64,000 nucleotides of DNA from Nocardioides alcanivorans (GCF_021555175.1 NZ_JAKGRW010000024.1:61014-125013); one strand, 5' to 3'. Counted from the stretch's first letter, positions 54,141-63,813 are shown. Program-made: numbers and translations. The notes: a model not told the origin generated them from the letters alone.

Positions 54141-54203
54141 CGCGCGCCCTCGGCGGCTATTCGGGCGCCCTCGGCGGGTTTCCGGGCGCCCTCGGCGGGG
54201 CTC
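54141..54203. repeat. Three tandem 21-bp GC-rich repeats at the 3' end of cobL
   Basis: The core GCGCCCTCGGCGG occurs at 54144, 54165 and 54186, exactly 21 bases apart, with variable linkers (CTATTCGG, GTTTCCGG, GGCTCA). On the cobL strand two different frames both read as heptad repeats (AEGARxP or RRGRPxx). Depending on whether the preceding CCCC run is right, the repeats are either the C-terminal tail of CobL or intergenic. Confidence 0.7.
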
Positions 54204-55442
54204 AGGGGTGCGGGTGAGTGCCCACTGGGTGACGGTGCGGGCCGGGGTCCAGCCGGTGAAGGTGCCGACGGGCGCGGTGGTCTCGACGGCGATCCGGGTG
54301 AGTTCGCCCCCGTGGGTCCGATGGGCGGCCGCCAGGAGCTGCTCGGTCTCGAGGGTGACACCGTGGACGACCAGCCGGCCGCCCGGGCGGAGCGCGGTGA
54401 GGCAGGTGTCGAGGACGCCAGGGCGGGTGGCGCCGCCGCCGACGAAGATCGCGTCGGGCGCATCGAGGCCGGTGAGGGCGTCGGGAGCGCGGCCCTGGAG
54501 CACCTGCAGGTCAGGCACGCCCAGTCGGGTGGCGTTGCGGGTGATCCGGGCAGCGCGCTCGGGGTCGGCCTCGACCGCCGACGTCCGACAGGTCGGGTGG
54601 GCGCGCATCCATTCGATGCCGACCGACCCGGCCCCGGCGCCCACGTCCCACAGCAGCTGTCCGGGTGCGGGCCCGAGCCTCGCCAGCGCAGACGCGCGGA
54701 GGTCGCGCTTGGTCAGCTGACCGTCGTGCTCGAAGGCGTCGTCGGACAGGCCCGCCACCCATGCGGACCGCCATTCGCCGGTGTGCTCGGGTATCTCGAC
54801 GGCCAGCACATGCAGGGGAGGTACGTCGCTGGGCGGTGCCGCGGCCCACTCACGGGCGGTTCCTGCGCGCCGTGACTCGCTGGGTGCACCGAGGTCGCCG
54901 AGCACGGTGATCGCAGCATGGCCCTGCCCCGCTGCGTCAAGGAGATCGGCGACGATCCCGGGCGTCTCGGCGCCGGAGGTGAGCAGGAGCATCCGGCGGC
55001 CGGGAGCAACCTCGCGCAGCAGGCGCGCCTCATGGCGGCCGACCAGCGTGACCACCACCGACTCTTCGGCCGACCAGAGCATCCGCGCCCTGGCCAGCGC
55101 CACCGAGGAGATCGCCGGGACCACGCGCACCGCATCGGCGCCGAGAAGCCGCACGAGCGTCGTACCGATGCCGGAGACCAGCGGATCGCCCGAAGCGAGG
55201 GCCACGACCCGGCGGCCATGCAGTCGCTCCAACAACGGCGGCAGCCCGGACGCCAGCGGCGAGGGCCACGACAATCGTTCCTGATCGGGGCCGCTCGGCA
55301 CCAGAGCCAGGTGACGGCTGCCGCCGAGCACCACCTCTGCGTCGCGGACGAGCCCCGCGGCGGTCGTGTCGAGGGTGCCGTCCGCATCCACGCCGACCAC
55401 GGTCACCACGGGGCCACCGCGAGGGGGTGTCGAATCGTCCAC
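54202..55442 (-). CDS. cobL: CobL: precorrin-6B C5,C15-methyltransferase/decarboxylase (CbiE-CbiT fusion)
   Basis: About 413 residues from GTG 55442 (an alternative GTG lies near 55409). The CbiE half has [40 protein letters not shown] and [20 protein letters not shown]. The CbiT half has [20 protein letters not shown] and [19 protein letters not shown]. It adds the C5 and C15 methyls and decarboxylates. The 3' end is uncertain: the raw frame runs on through three 21-bp repeats to 53976, overlapping DUF1772. One extra C in the run at about 54198 gives a TGA at 54202 right after [10 protein letters not shown]; one fewer C gives an AEGAR-repeat tail ending at 54134. Confidence 0.87.
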
Positions 55443-55464
55443 GGGACGGGAGGCTATCGTCTGC

Positions 55465-55620
55465 CACACGTGAGGTGCCCTTGCGCCCAAGCCATCGGAG
55501 ACGGTGGCGTCGGGCAATGGGGAGAATCTGGGAAGCCGGTGAGATTCCGGCACAGGCCCGCTGCGGTGAACCGAGCACTCCGTCAGGTGTGACTCGCCAA
55601 GTCCGAAGACCGGCCTCGCG
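55465..55620 (+). ncRNA. Cobalamin riboswitch 2 (upstream of chlID-cobA-cobO operon)
   Basis: A very canonical copy: GGGAAGCCGGTGAGATTCCG at 55530, then GCACAGGCCCGCTGCGGTGA, and the closing GTCCGAAGACCGGCC near 55600-55614. It ends about 45 bases before the GTG of the chelatase gene and should control the long plus-strand operon. Confidence 0.93.
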
Positions 55621-55660
55621 CAAAGCCAAGCAATCTGGCCTACGAGCGGGAGCCTCACAC

Positions 55661-57756
55661 GTGCCACTGAACTATCCATTCTCTGCCGTCGTCGGCTGCG
55701 CGTTCGACGATGCTGCGGCGGCCTCCGGCCTCGACGACATGGGCCTCGCCCTGGTGCTGACCTCGATCAGCCCCGAGATCGGCGGTGTCCTGGTGCGTGG
55801 CGAGAAGGGCACCGCGAAGTCGACCACGGTACGTGCGCTTGCCGAGGTGCTGCCGTGGATCGACGTGCACGAGGGCGATCGGTTCTCCGCCGACCCCCAC
55901 GACGGTGACGCGGCGTCACCTGACCCGGCCTTCGGCACGGCGCAGGTGGTCAGTCGCCCGGTCCGACTGGTCGAGTTGCCTGTCGGTGCCACCGAGGACC
56001 GGGTGTTGGGCTCGCTCAACCTGGAGAAGGCCCTCACCGCAGGCTCGGTCGAGTTCGAGCCCGGACTGCTGGCGCGCGCCCATCGCGGGGTGCTCTACGT
56101 CGACGAGGTCAACCTGCTCCACGACCATCTCGTCGACCTGCTCCTCGACGCGGCGGCCACCGGCCAGGTCACCGTCGAGCGCGACGGGGTCTCGCTCGGC
56201 CACCGGGCCCGCTTCATCCTCATCGGCACCATGAACCCCGAGGAGGGGAGCTCCGCCCGCAGCTCCTTGACCGCTTCGGGCTCACCGTCGAGGTGGCGGC
56301 GCCACGAGATCCCGCCCTGCGGGTCGAGGTCGTACGTCGCCGCCTCGCCTTCGACCGCGACCCGGCGGGATTCGCCGAGCGCTACGAAGCCGAGCAGGAC
56401 GAGCTGACCCGTCGCATCGCCGGAGCCCGGGGACGCATCGACGCCGTGGTGCTGGGTGATCGGGCGATGCTGAAGATCGCGGAGGTCTGCGCGGCCTTCG
56501 AGGTCGACGGCCTGCGTGCCGACATCGTCACCGCCCGCACCGCAGTCGCCCACGCTGCGTGGGTGGGGCGACGCCACGTGACCCGTGCCGACATCCGGGT
56601 GGCCGCCCTGCTGGCGCTGCCGCACCGCCGGCGCCGCAACCCCTTCGACGCACCCGGGCTCGACGAGGAGCTCCTCGACCAGGTGCTCGGCGACGACGAG
56701 CTGCCCGACCCCCGGAGCCCGATGCTCCCGCCGACCCGCCGTCGGACGGAGACGGAGACGGTGACGGCCGCGAAGACGACGTCGACACCGCACCTGAGGA
56801 CCCGTCGGTGCCACCGTCGAGTCAGGACGAGCCCGAGCATCCGCGCGACACCGCCGACGAGCCGGCGCCCGAGAGGGCCGACGAGGGTGAGCCCGTCCCA
56901 GCGCCCCGACCCCCGAGACGCCGGGGCCGGGCAGCACCGTGAAGGCGGACACCGCCTACCGCCCGCGGCTGTTCACCGTCGACGGGGTGGGACAGGGCAC
57001 CCCGGACGTCGCAGCCGCGCGCTCGGCAGCACCGGTCGCCGGATCGGTGCCACCGCCGGGAGCACGTCGGGATCACTGCACCTGGTGGAGACCCTGCGTG
57101 CGGCGGCCGGACGCCACGTGGTCGACACCGCGCGCCCGGGAGTGGCCGGTGGGCGCGTCACGATCGAGGCAGCGGATCTGCGCACCGCCGTGCGCGAGGG
57201 CCGCGAGGCCAACCTGTTGCTCTTCTGCGTCGACGCCTCGGGCTCGATGGCAGCGCGGCGCCGGATGACGCAGGTGAAGACCGCCATCCTGTCGCTGCTC
57301 ACCGACGCCTACCGCCGTCGCGACAAGGTCGCGATGATCAGCTTCCGCGGCTCCGCGGCCGAGCTCACCCTCCCACCCACGGGCTCCGTCGACGTCGCGG
57401 CAGCGCTCCTCGACGATCTGCCTGCCGGTGGGCGCACCCCGCTGGCCGAGGCGCTGCTGGAGGCGAGCTCCGTCGTACGCCGGGAGCGGTTGCGGGACGC
57501 ACGGCTGCGCCCGTTGCTGCTCGTGGTGACCGACGGTCGCGCCACCTGGGGGCCGGATGCCGTCGGCCGCTCTCGGTTGGCGGCCGAACACGTTGCCGCC
57601 CTCGGGGTGCCCAGCGTGGTCGTGGACTGTGAGGAGGGACCGCTGCGGCTCGGGCTCGCGGCCACTCTCTCCGGCCACCTGCGGGCCGAGCACGTGCCGA
57701 TGGCGCGGATCAGTGCCACCGGCCTGGTCGACGTGGTGACGGGACGGGTGGCCTGA
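55661..57756 (+). CDS. ChlI-ChlD-type fused chelatase subunit, putative cobaltochelatase component (four frameshifts)
   Basis: About 699 residues after repair. AAA+ ChlI part: Walker [21 protein letters not shown], Walker [21 protein letters not shown]. An acidic Pro-rich linker follows ([20 protein letters not shown]). The ChlD/VWA part has the MIDAS motif [20 protein letters not shown]. Single-base losses near 56246 (GGGG), 56710, 56911 and 57000 (C runs) break the frame; repair gives [19 protein letters not shown] and so on. With CobN (not in the window) it would power cobalt insertion into hydrogenobyrinate a,c-diamide. GTG 55661 follows the riboswitch. Confidence 0.85.
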
Positions 57757-58520
57757 TGAGCACCTGGGAAGAGCTCCGGCACGGCACCGTCGTGCTGGTC
57801 GGCGGCGGGCCGGGTGATCCCGGACTGATGACGGTCGCCGGCCGTGCGGCGGTGGAGCAGGCCGACGTACTGCTCGTCGACCATCTCGCTCCCCAGGCGG
57901 CGCTCGCCTGGGCCCGACCCGAAGCACTCGTGCTCGACGTGGCCTAGCTGCCCCGCGGCGACTTCACCCCGCAGGAGCGGATCAACGAGCTGCTGATCGA
58001 GCACGCCCGCGCCGGACGTCGCGTGGTGCGGCTCAAGGGCGGCGACGGCTTCGTCTTCGGACGGGGCATGGAGGAGCTCATCGCGTGCACCGCGGCTGGA
58101 CTCCCGGTCCGCGTGATCCCCGGTGTCACCGCATCGGTCAGCGTGCCCGCGCTCGGTGGCATCCCGGTGACCCACCGTGGACTGGTCCAGGGGTTCAGCG
58201 TGATCTCCGGACACCTCCCACCCGGCCATCCGGACTCGACCCTCGACTACCGGGCACTGGCCCAGTCGGGCACGACCCTGGTGGTGCTCATGGGCGTCGC
58301 CACCCTGCCGGCCGTCGTGGCAGCGCTGCTCGAGCACGGGCTGGCCGCCGAGACCCCGGCGGCCGTGGTGGCCCGCGGTGGCCTGCCCGACCAAGAGGTC
58401 GTCTCCGCACCGCTGCACCAGATCGCCGAGCGCGCCGCCCACCTCGGCACTCCGGCCGTCACCGTCATCGGTGACGTGGCCCGCTTCGCCACGTCCCAGC
58501 TCCTCGAGGAGGTCATCTGA
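57756..58520 (+). CDS. cobA: Uroporphyrinogen-III C-methyltransferase CobA, with an in-frame TAG
   Basis: A 254-codon frame: [34 protein letters not shown], then [39 protein letters not shown] and [20 protein letters not shown] are all SUMT signatures. The TAG at 57945-57947 replaces the Lys normally found in DVxKLPRG (AAG to TAG, one base), with no frame change. It makes precorrin-2, the first dedicated step. In such an essential operon gene the stop is probably a sequence error, but a nonsense mutation cannot be excluded. The start overlaps the chelatase stop (TGATG). Confidence 0.85.
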
Positions 58521-59133
58521 TGCCCCAGGGCCAGCCGCTCACCGTCCCCGAGGACGGCCTCACCACCCGCCAGCGACGCAACCGACCGCTGGTCATGGTG
58601 CACACCGGTGACGGCAAGGGAAGTCGACCGCCGCCTTCGGACTGGCGATCCGCGCCTGGAACCAGGGCTGGGACATCGGCGTCTTCCAGTTCGTGAAGTC
58701 GGCCAAGTGGCGCATCGGCGAGCAGACGGTGCTCGAACGGCTCGGCGCGCTGCACGAGGAGACCGGAGAGGGCGGCCCCGTCGAGTGGCACAAGATGGGC
58801 GCCGGCTGGTCGTGGACCAAGAAGCAGGGCGACGAGGAGGACCACGCGCGCACCGCAGCCGAGGGTTGGCAGGAGATCAAGCGTCGGCTCACGGCGGAGA
58901 CCCACGACCTCTACGTGCTCGACGAGTTCACCTATCCGATCGCGTGGGGGTGGGTCGACCTCGATGACGTCGTCACCACGCTGCGCGAGCGCCCCGGACG
59001 CCAGTACGTCGTCATCACCGGCCGCAGGGCCGCGCCGGAACTCCTCGAGGTTGCGGACCTCGTCACCGAGATGGCGAAGATCAAGCACCCCATGGACGCC
59101 GGTCAGAAGGGGCAGCGAGGCATCGAGTGGTGA
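58520..59133 (+). CDS. cobO: Cob(I)yrinic acid a,c-diamide adenosyltransferase CobO (frameshifted)
   Basis: About 204 residues after repair. The P-loop TGDGKGKSTAAFGLAIRAW is restored when one G is added at AAGGG (58616-58620). WDIGVFQFVKSAKWRIGEQT, GAGWSWTKKQGDEEDHARTA and LYVLDEFTYPIAWGWVDLDD are CobO/BtuR signatures. It transfers the 5'-deoxyadenosyl group of ATP to cob(I)alamin precursors. ATG overlaps the cobA stop (TGATG). Confidence 0.9.
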
Positions 59134-60543
59134 GCGTGCCCCCGGCCACCCACCTGCCGCGCATCGCGGTCGCTGCCCCATCGACCGGGCAGGGCAAGAC
59201 CACCGTGGCCACGGGGCTGATGGCGGCCTTGGGCGCCCGTGGCCTGACGGTCTCCGGCCACAAGGTCGGCCCGGACTACATCGACCCCGGCTACCACGCC
59301 CTGGCGACCGGACGCCCCGGACGCAACCTCGACCCGCACCTCGTGGGGAGGGAGCGGGTGGCGCCGCTGCTCCTGCACGGTGCCCGTGGCGCCGACGTGG
59401 CGATCATCGAGGGCGTCATGGGGCTGCACGACGGTCGCATCGGCACGGACGGGTTCGCCTCGACCGCCCATGTGGCCGCCCTCACCCGGACGCCGGTCGT
59501 GCTGGTCGTCGACATCGCCCGGATGTCGCGCTCCGTCGGTGCCGTGGTGGCGGGAATGGCCGCCTACGACCCGGAGGTCGACGTCGTCGGCGTCGTCCTC
59601 AACCGTGCCGGTTCGGCACGCAACGTCGCCGAGATCGAGCGCAGCCTGCGGCTGCCGGTCCTCGGCGTGGTGCCTCGTGACGAGTCGATCACCTCGCCGT
59701 CACGGCACCTGGGACTGGTGCCCGCAGCGGAACGGCACGACGCCGCGGAGGTCGTTGCGCGCCTCGGCGAGCACATCGCCCGCCACGTCGACCTCGACGC
59801 GGTGCTGGAGGCAGCCGGCTCGGCCCCGGCGCTTGTTGCCCAGCCCTGGGAACCGTCGACACAGGTACATCGGGTGACGGACGCGGCACCCGTCGTGGCG
59901 ATGGCTGCTGGCCGCGCGTTCACGTTCTCCTACGCCGAGCACGAAGAGCTGCTGACGGCAGCGGGATGCCGCGTCGTCCACTTCGATCCACTCCACGATG
60001 CGTGCCTGCCCGAGGGCACCCGGGCGCTGCTCCTCGGCGGAGGCTTCCCGAGGTGCGTGCGCACCAGCTCGCCCGCAACCGGTCGCTGCTCGCGCAGGTC
60101 CGGGAGGCCGTGGCGAGCGGGACGCCCACGGTCGCCGAGTGTGCCGGGTTCCTCTACCTGCTCGATTCACTCGACGGCGCCACCATGGCGGGCGTGATCC
60201 ACACCAGCGCAGGCATGGGGAGCGGCTCACCCTGCGCTATCCCGAGGCCGTCGCGGCGAGCGACAACCTGCTGACGCGTGCCGGCGAGAGCGTCCGCGGG
60301 CACGAGTTCCATCGCACTACGCTGACCGGACCTGCCCGGGGGTGGCCGCCGGCGTGGGACGTGGACGGGGAGCTCATCGGCGTCGCCACCTCGACCGTGC
60401 ACGCCTCCTACCTGCACGTGCACTGGGCAGGGCAACCCCTGCACGCACAGCGGTTCGCCGAGGCTGCTGCTGCGGCCGCCCCGATCGCAGCGCGAACCGC
60501 AGCGGTCACGGTGATCCCGCGTGACGTCGTACCGGATCCGGCG
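59130..60543 (+). CDS. cobB: Cobyrinate/hydrogenobyrinate a,c-diamide synthase CobB (frameshifted, continuous with CobC)
   Basis: GTG 59130 overlaps the cobO stop. RIAVAAPSTGQGKTTVATGL is the P-loop, GHKVGPDYIDPGYHALATGR the CobB signature, and IIEGVMGLHDGRIGTDGFAS follows. The glutaminase part has the nucleophilic Cys in PTVAECAGFLYLLDSLDG and His in RGHEFHRTTL. Single-base losses near 60050 (TTCCCG) and 60218 (ATGGGG) split the frame; repair gives GGGFPEVRAHQLARNRSLL and AGMGERLTLRYPEAV. No stop codon occurs before the CobC domain, so a fused protein (about 816 residues in total) is possible. It amidates the a and c carboxylates using ATP and glutamine. Confidence 0.88.
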
Positions 60544-61576
60544 GTGACCCAGCCGCTGCTCCACCACGGTGATCGCGAGACCGGCGGCGGGCTCGTCGAC
60601 TTCGCCGTCAACGTGCATCCGGAGCCCCGACCGGCATGGCTCGAGCAGGCGCTGCGGGACGGGGTACGCCGCTCCACCGCCTATCCCGACGTCACTCCGG
60701 CGCGCGAGGCCATCGCCGAACTGCACCACCGCCGGCCCGACGAGGTGCTCGTGACGGCGGGCGCGGCGGAGGCGTTCGAACTCGTGGCGCGGTGGAAGCC
60801 GTGGCGCCACGCCGTGGTCGTGCATCCCCAGTTCACCGAACCGCACGCCGCCCTCGAACGCGCCGGTCACCAGGTGAGCGTCGTGCAGTGCCGGGCCGAG
60901 GACGGCTACCGGCTGGACCCGGCGGCGGTGCCCGAGGACGCCGACCTCGTGGTGCTGGGAAATCCCACCAATCCGACGGGCGTGCTGCATCCGAGGAGGA
61001 CATCCTCGCGCTGCGCCGGCCGAAGCGGGTCGTCGTGGTCGACGAGGCGTTCATGGACGCAGTGGGTGCCGACGACGCGTCGCTGGCCGGTGACCGTCGG
61101 CGTGGACTGCTGGTGGTGCGCAGCCTCACCAAGCACTGGTCGATCCCCGGCATCCGCGCGGGCTACGTGCTCGGCAACGACCGGGCGATCGCAGGTCTGG
61201 GCGCCAAGCAGATCCCTGGTCGGTCTCGACCCCGGCGATCGAGGCCACCGTTGCCTGCGCCAGTGGGGAGGCGCGGTCCGAAGGAGCTCGCCGGGCCGGG
61301 CGACTGGCGCAGTGGCGGGCCGAGGTGACTCGTGAGCTCGAGGCCCGTGGCATCGAGGTGGTGCCCTCACGGACGTCGTTCGTGCTGGCTCGGCTCGGCC
61401 CGGGCACTCGCCAGCTGCTGCGTGAGCACGGCATCGCCGTACGTCGTGCCGACACCTTCCCGGGCCTCGACGACGGGTGGGTGCGGATCGCGGTCCGGCC
61501 GCCCGAGACCACGGCACTGTTGTTGGAGGAGCTCGACGCAGTGCTCGGCGCCGCGGCAGCTGAACGCGGCGCATGA
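60544..61576 (+). CDS. cobC: CobC: PLP-dependent aminotransferase-fold protein of cobalamin synthesis (frameshifted)
   Basis: GTG 60544 is a possible own start (VTQPLLHHGDRETGGGLVDF), but the frame is open from cobB. VDFAVNVHPEPRPAWLEQAL, DEVLVTAGAAEAFELVARWK, LVVLGNPTNPTGVLHPEEDI and the PLP Lys in RSLTKHWSIPGIRAGYV identify the Rv2231c/CobC-type enzyme (histidinol-phosphate aminotransferase fold). It is linked to making the aminopropanol arm. One C is missing near 60992 and one near 61213; repair gives VLHPEEDILALRR and KQIPWSVSTPAIEATVA. The stop overlaps cobD (ATGA). Confidence 0.84.
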
Positions 61577-62528
61577 ACGGCAGCCGCGCGGCTCGGACTG
61601 GTGCTCGGCTTTGCTGCCGATCGACTCCTGGGTGACCCCCAACGGGGCCATCCCGTTGCCGTGTTCGGCACCGTGGCGGGGCGGCTCGAATCCCACCTGC
61701 ATGCCGACTCGCGAGCCCGCGGGACGCTGCACGTGTCGCTGCTGGTGGGCGGGTGCGTCGCGCTCGGATGGGGCGTGGAACGGGTCACCGGCGGCCGCTC
61801 CTGCGCCCACACGTTGGTGACCGCGCTGGCGACCTGGACCGTGCTCGGTGGCCGCAGCCTCGAACAGGAGGCGCTCGCCGTGCACGCCTTCCTGGCGGCT
61901 GACGACCTGCCGGGGCCCGGGTCCCGCCTCACCCACCTGGCGGGCCGCGACCCGCGGAACCTGTCGGCGGCGGAGGTGGCCCGGGCCGTGGTCGAGTCGG
62001 TGGCGGAGAACACCTCGGACGCCGTGACCGCCCCGCTGGCCTGGGGGGCCGTGGCCGGGGTCCCGGGGCTGCTGGCACACCGGGCCGTCAACACCCTGGA
62101 CGCCATGGTCGGTCACCACAACACGCGCTACGAGCGCTTCGGCTGGGCAGCTGCCCGACTGGACGACGTGATGAACCTCCCGGGGTCGCGACTGGCGGGG
62201 TTGGCGGTGCTTGCGGCAGCACCGCGTCGCGCGGGCCTGGCGTGGCGCGCGTGGCGCCGGGATGCACGCGGCCACCCGAGCCCCAACGGGGGCGTGGTGG
62301 AGGCGGCCTTCGCAGGTTCGCTGGGCATCACGCTGCGGCGGCACCAACCGCTACGGCCACCGGGTCGAGCACCGCCCGACCATGGGATCGGGACGCAGCG
62401 CGGACCCGGGTGATGTGCCGCGCAGCACCGACCTGGCGCGACGCGTGGATCGGATAGCCCTGGCCGTCGCGGTTGGTGTCACCGCGATCCTGTCAGCGCG
62501 GCGCTCACGCTCCGCGGCGTCGCGGTAG
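61573..62528 (+). CDS. cobD: Adenosylcobinamide-phosphate synthase CobD/CbiB (two frameshifts)
   Basis: About 317 residues after repair, a membrane protein. LGLVLGFAADRLLGDPQRGH, NLSAAEVARAVVESVAENTS, APLAWGAVAGVPGLLAHRAV, NTLDAMVGHHNTRYERFGWA and GGTNRYGHRVEHRPTMGSGR are all CbiB signatures. One extra base near 61588-61590 and one near 62334 break the frame; repair gives RALGLVLGFAADR and ITLGGTNRYGHR. It joins the aminopropanol (phosphate) arm to the corrin. The 3' end overlaps the convergent ferredoxin gene by 24 bases. Confidence 0.87.
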
Positions 62529-63194
62529 CCGGGCCTCGGCCACCGGGACCCCACTCACCAGGTGCTCGGCCACGATGCGCTCGGCGGTCGGGGCGTCGAC
62601 ACGTCCGTACCAGACGTCGTCGGGCTGGACGCTCAGCACCGGAGCCTGGTTGCAGGGGAACTGACAGCCGGTGTGCGTGACCAGCACGTCGTCGTCGCCC
62701 AGCCCCTGCCGCATCAGGGCGATCACCAGACCCCGCGTCGCCTCCTCGACCCCGAGCGCGGTGCAGCGAGGACCGCGGCAGACGAGCACCTGGTGCCGGT
62801 GCTCCGGCACGTCCTCCCACGCGGCTGAGGTCAGGCCCGCACCACCATGGGTGATGGGGCGGGCCAGGTCGACGAGTGCCGACCACTCGTCGGGGTCGGA
62901 GAGGAAGCCGGGTGCGGTGGCCACCTCCGGCGCGCACTCGCCGTACGTGCGCCACCAGTCGGCGGCGATCCGGCGCAACCAGGAGACGCCCGGTCCGTCG
63001 ATCCCGCCGGACACCCCCACCAGCACGATGCGCGTCTCACCGGCCACGGCGAGCTGGTCCAGCACCTGACCCAAGGACGGCGACGCCAGCTGCAGGAAGG
63101 CGGGTTCGGCACCGAGCCGGGCGGCCAGGGCGAACAGTTCGAGACGCCGGGCGGCGTCGGTGGGGGACGTGCCCACCAGGACATGAGCGGTCAT
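62505..63194 (-). CDS. CbiX-like domain fused to a (2Fe-2S) ferredoxin-like domain
   Basis: A 229-residue protein from ATG 63194 behind TTGGGAG. The N-terminal half (LVGTSPTDAARRLELFALAA, AFLQLASPSLGQVLDQLAVA, TRIVLVGVSGGIDGPGVSWL) resembles a CbiX/sirohydrochlorin cobaltochelatase domain, though the usual N-terminal His was not seen. The C-terminal half has four cysteines, in VLVCRGPRCTALG and VLVTHTGCQFPCNQAPVLS, matching thioredoxin-like 2Fe-2S ferredoxins. A cobalamin riboswitch precedes it on its own strand, tying it to B12 or cobalt metabolism. A redox or chelatase accessory role is inference. Confidence 0.8.
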   Translation of the reverse strand: MTAHVLVGTSPTDAARRLELFALAARLGAEPAFLQLASPSLGQVLDQLAVAGETRIVLVGVSGGIDGPGVSWLRRIAADWWRTYGECAPEVATAPGFLSDPDEWSALVDLARPITHGGAGLTSAAWEDVPEHRHQVLVCRGPRCTALGVEEATRGLVIALMRQGLGDDDVLVTHTGCQFPCNQAPVLSVQPDDVWYGRVDAPTAERIVAEHLVSGVPVAEARLPRRRGA

Positions 63195-63229
63195 CGGAGT
63201 TCTCCCAACACCTCGTGGACGTGAACACG

Positions 63230-63412
63230 CCGTGGCCGGTCTCCTGGCTCGCGCATCGTCACGCGACGACCGACCTTCCCGGGTCTGCACCCAGTGGTCC
63301 CGATGCCTGCGCATCGGTGTGGTCGTCGAACTCCACGCTCACAGTGGCGAGGGCCGCGCCGGTCTTCCACCGGCTTCCCGTGCACCACGGCAACGGCAAC
63401 GTACCAGTTCGC
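63230..63412 (-). ncRNA. Cobalamin riboswitch 3 (upstream of the CbiX/ferredoxin gene)
   Basis: On the minus strand the order is CGGGAAGCCGGTGGAAGACC (63380 down to 63361), the B12-box GCCACTGTG near 63349-63340, and GAGCCAGGAGACCGGCC (63250-63234). This is the full canonical order of a cobalamin riboswitch. It ends about 40 bases before the ATG of the gene it should control. Confidence 0.92.
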
Positions 63413-63454
63413 GGGACTGGTTCCGGCGGCGGTTCGCGGGGCGTATCGTGACGT

Positions 63455-63545
63455 CAGCGAATGCCATGGAAGTCGGTGTGAATCCGGCACAGTCGCGCTG
63501 CTGTGACACCGCCCGGGCGGTGAAGTCAGACCCAGGCGTTCGTCC
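63455..63545 (+). ncRNA. Cobalamin riboswitch 4, compact form (upstream of cbtB-cbtA)
   Basis: GCCATGGAAGTCGGTGTGAA then TCCGGCACAGTCGCGCTGCT, GTGACACCGCCCGGGCGGTG and AAGTCAGACCC. The core matches cobalamin riboswitches but lacks the long peripheral arm and the canonical GCCACTG box, like the short class often found before cbtB. It ends about 40 bases before the cbtB ATG and lies back-to-back with riboswitch 3. Confidence 0.85.
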
Positions 63546-63583
63546 AACTCACCCAACCAGGGCGCATCACCCTGAGGAGAACA

Positions 63584-63813
63584 ATGTCGCAGAATGCTGC
63601 CGCGCCGATCGCCGGCGCCGAATTCCCCACTGTCGAATTGCCCACCGTCGACCTGCGCGAACTCGCCCCTGGGCGTTCTTCGTGGGGCTGCTCGGGCTGC
63701 TGGTCATCTTCTTCGTGAGCGCCGACCAGGGCGCGATCTCGATCCCGGCCGGCACTGCGATCCACGAGTGGGTCCACGATGGTCGTCACCTGCTCGGCTA
63801 TCCCTGCCACTGA
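63584..63813 (+). CDS. cbtB: CbtB, small subunit of the predicted cobalt transporter (frameshifted)
   Basis: A 76-residue one-helix protein after repair: the N-terminal Pro-rich segment is MSQNAAAPIAGAEFPTVELP, the helix is WAFFVGLLGLLVIFFVSADQ, and the His-rich end is HEWVHDGRHLLGYPCH, the CbtB hallmark. One C is missing at GCCCCTGG (63667-63670). ATG 63584 follows GAGGAGAAC. CbtB with CbtA is a B12-regulated cobalt permease predicted from genome context. Confidence 0.88.

Noticed and set aside
173..63813. Programmed ribosomal frameshifting as the explanation for the many broken genes
   Set aside because: Far too many unrelated genes are affected, mostly by the loss of one base, with no slippery-sequence plus pseudoknot pattern; sequence error explains them all.
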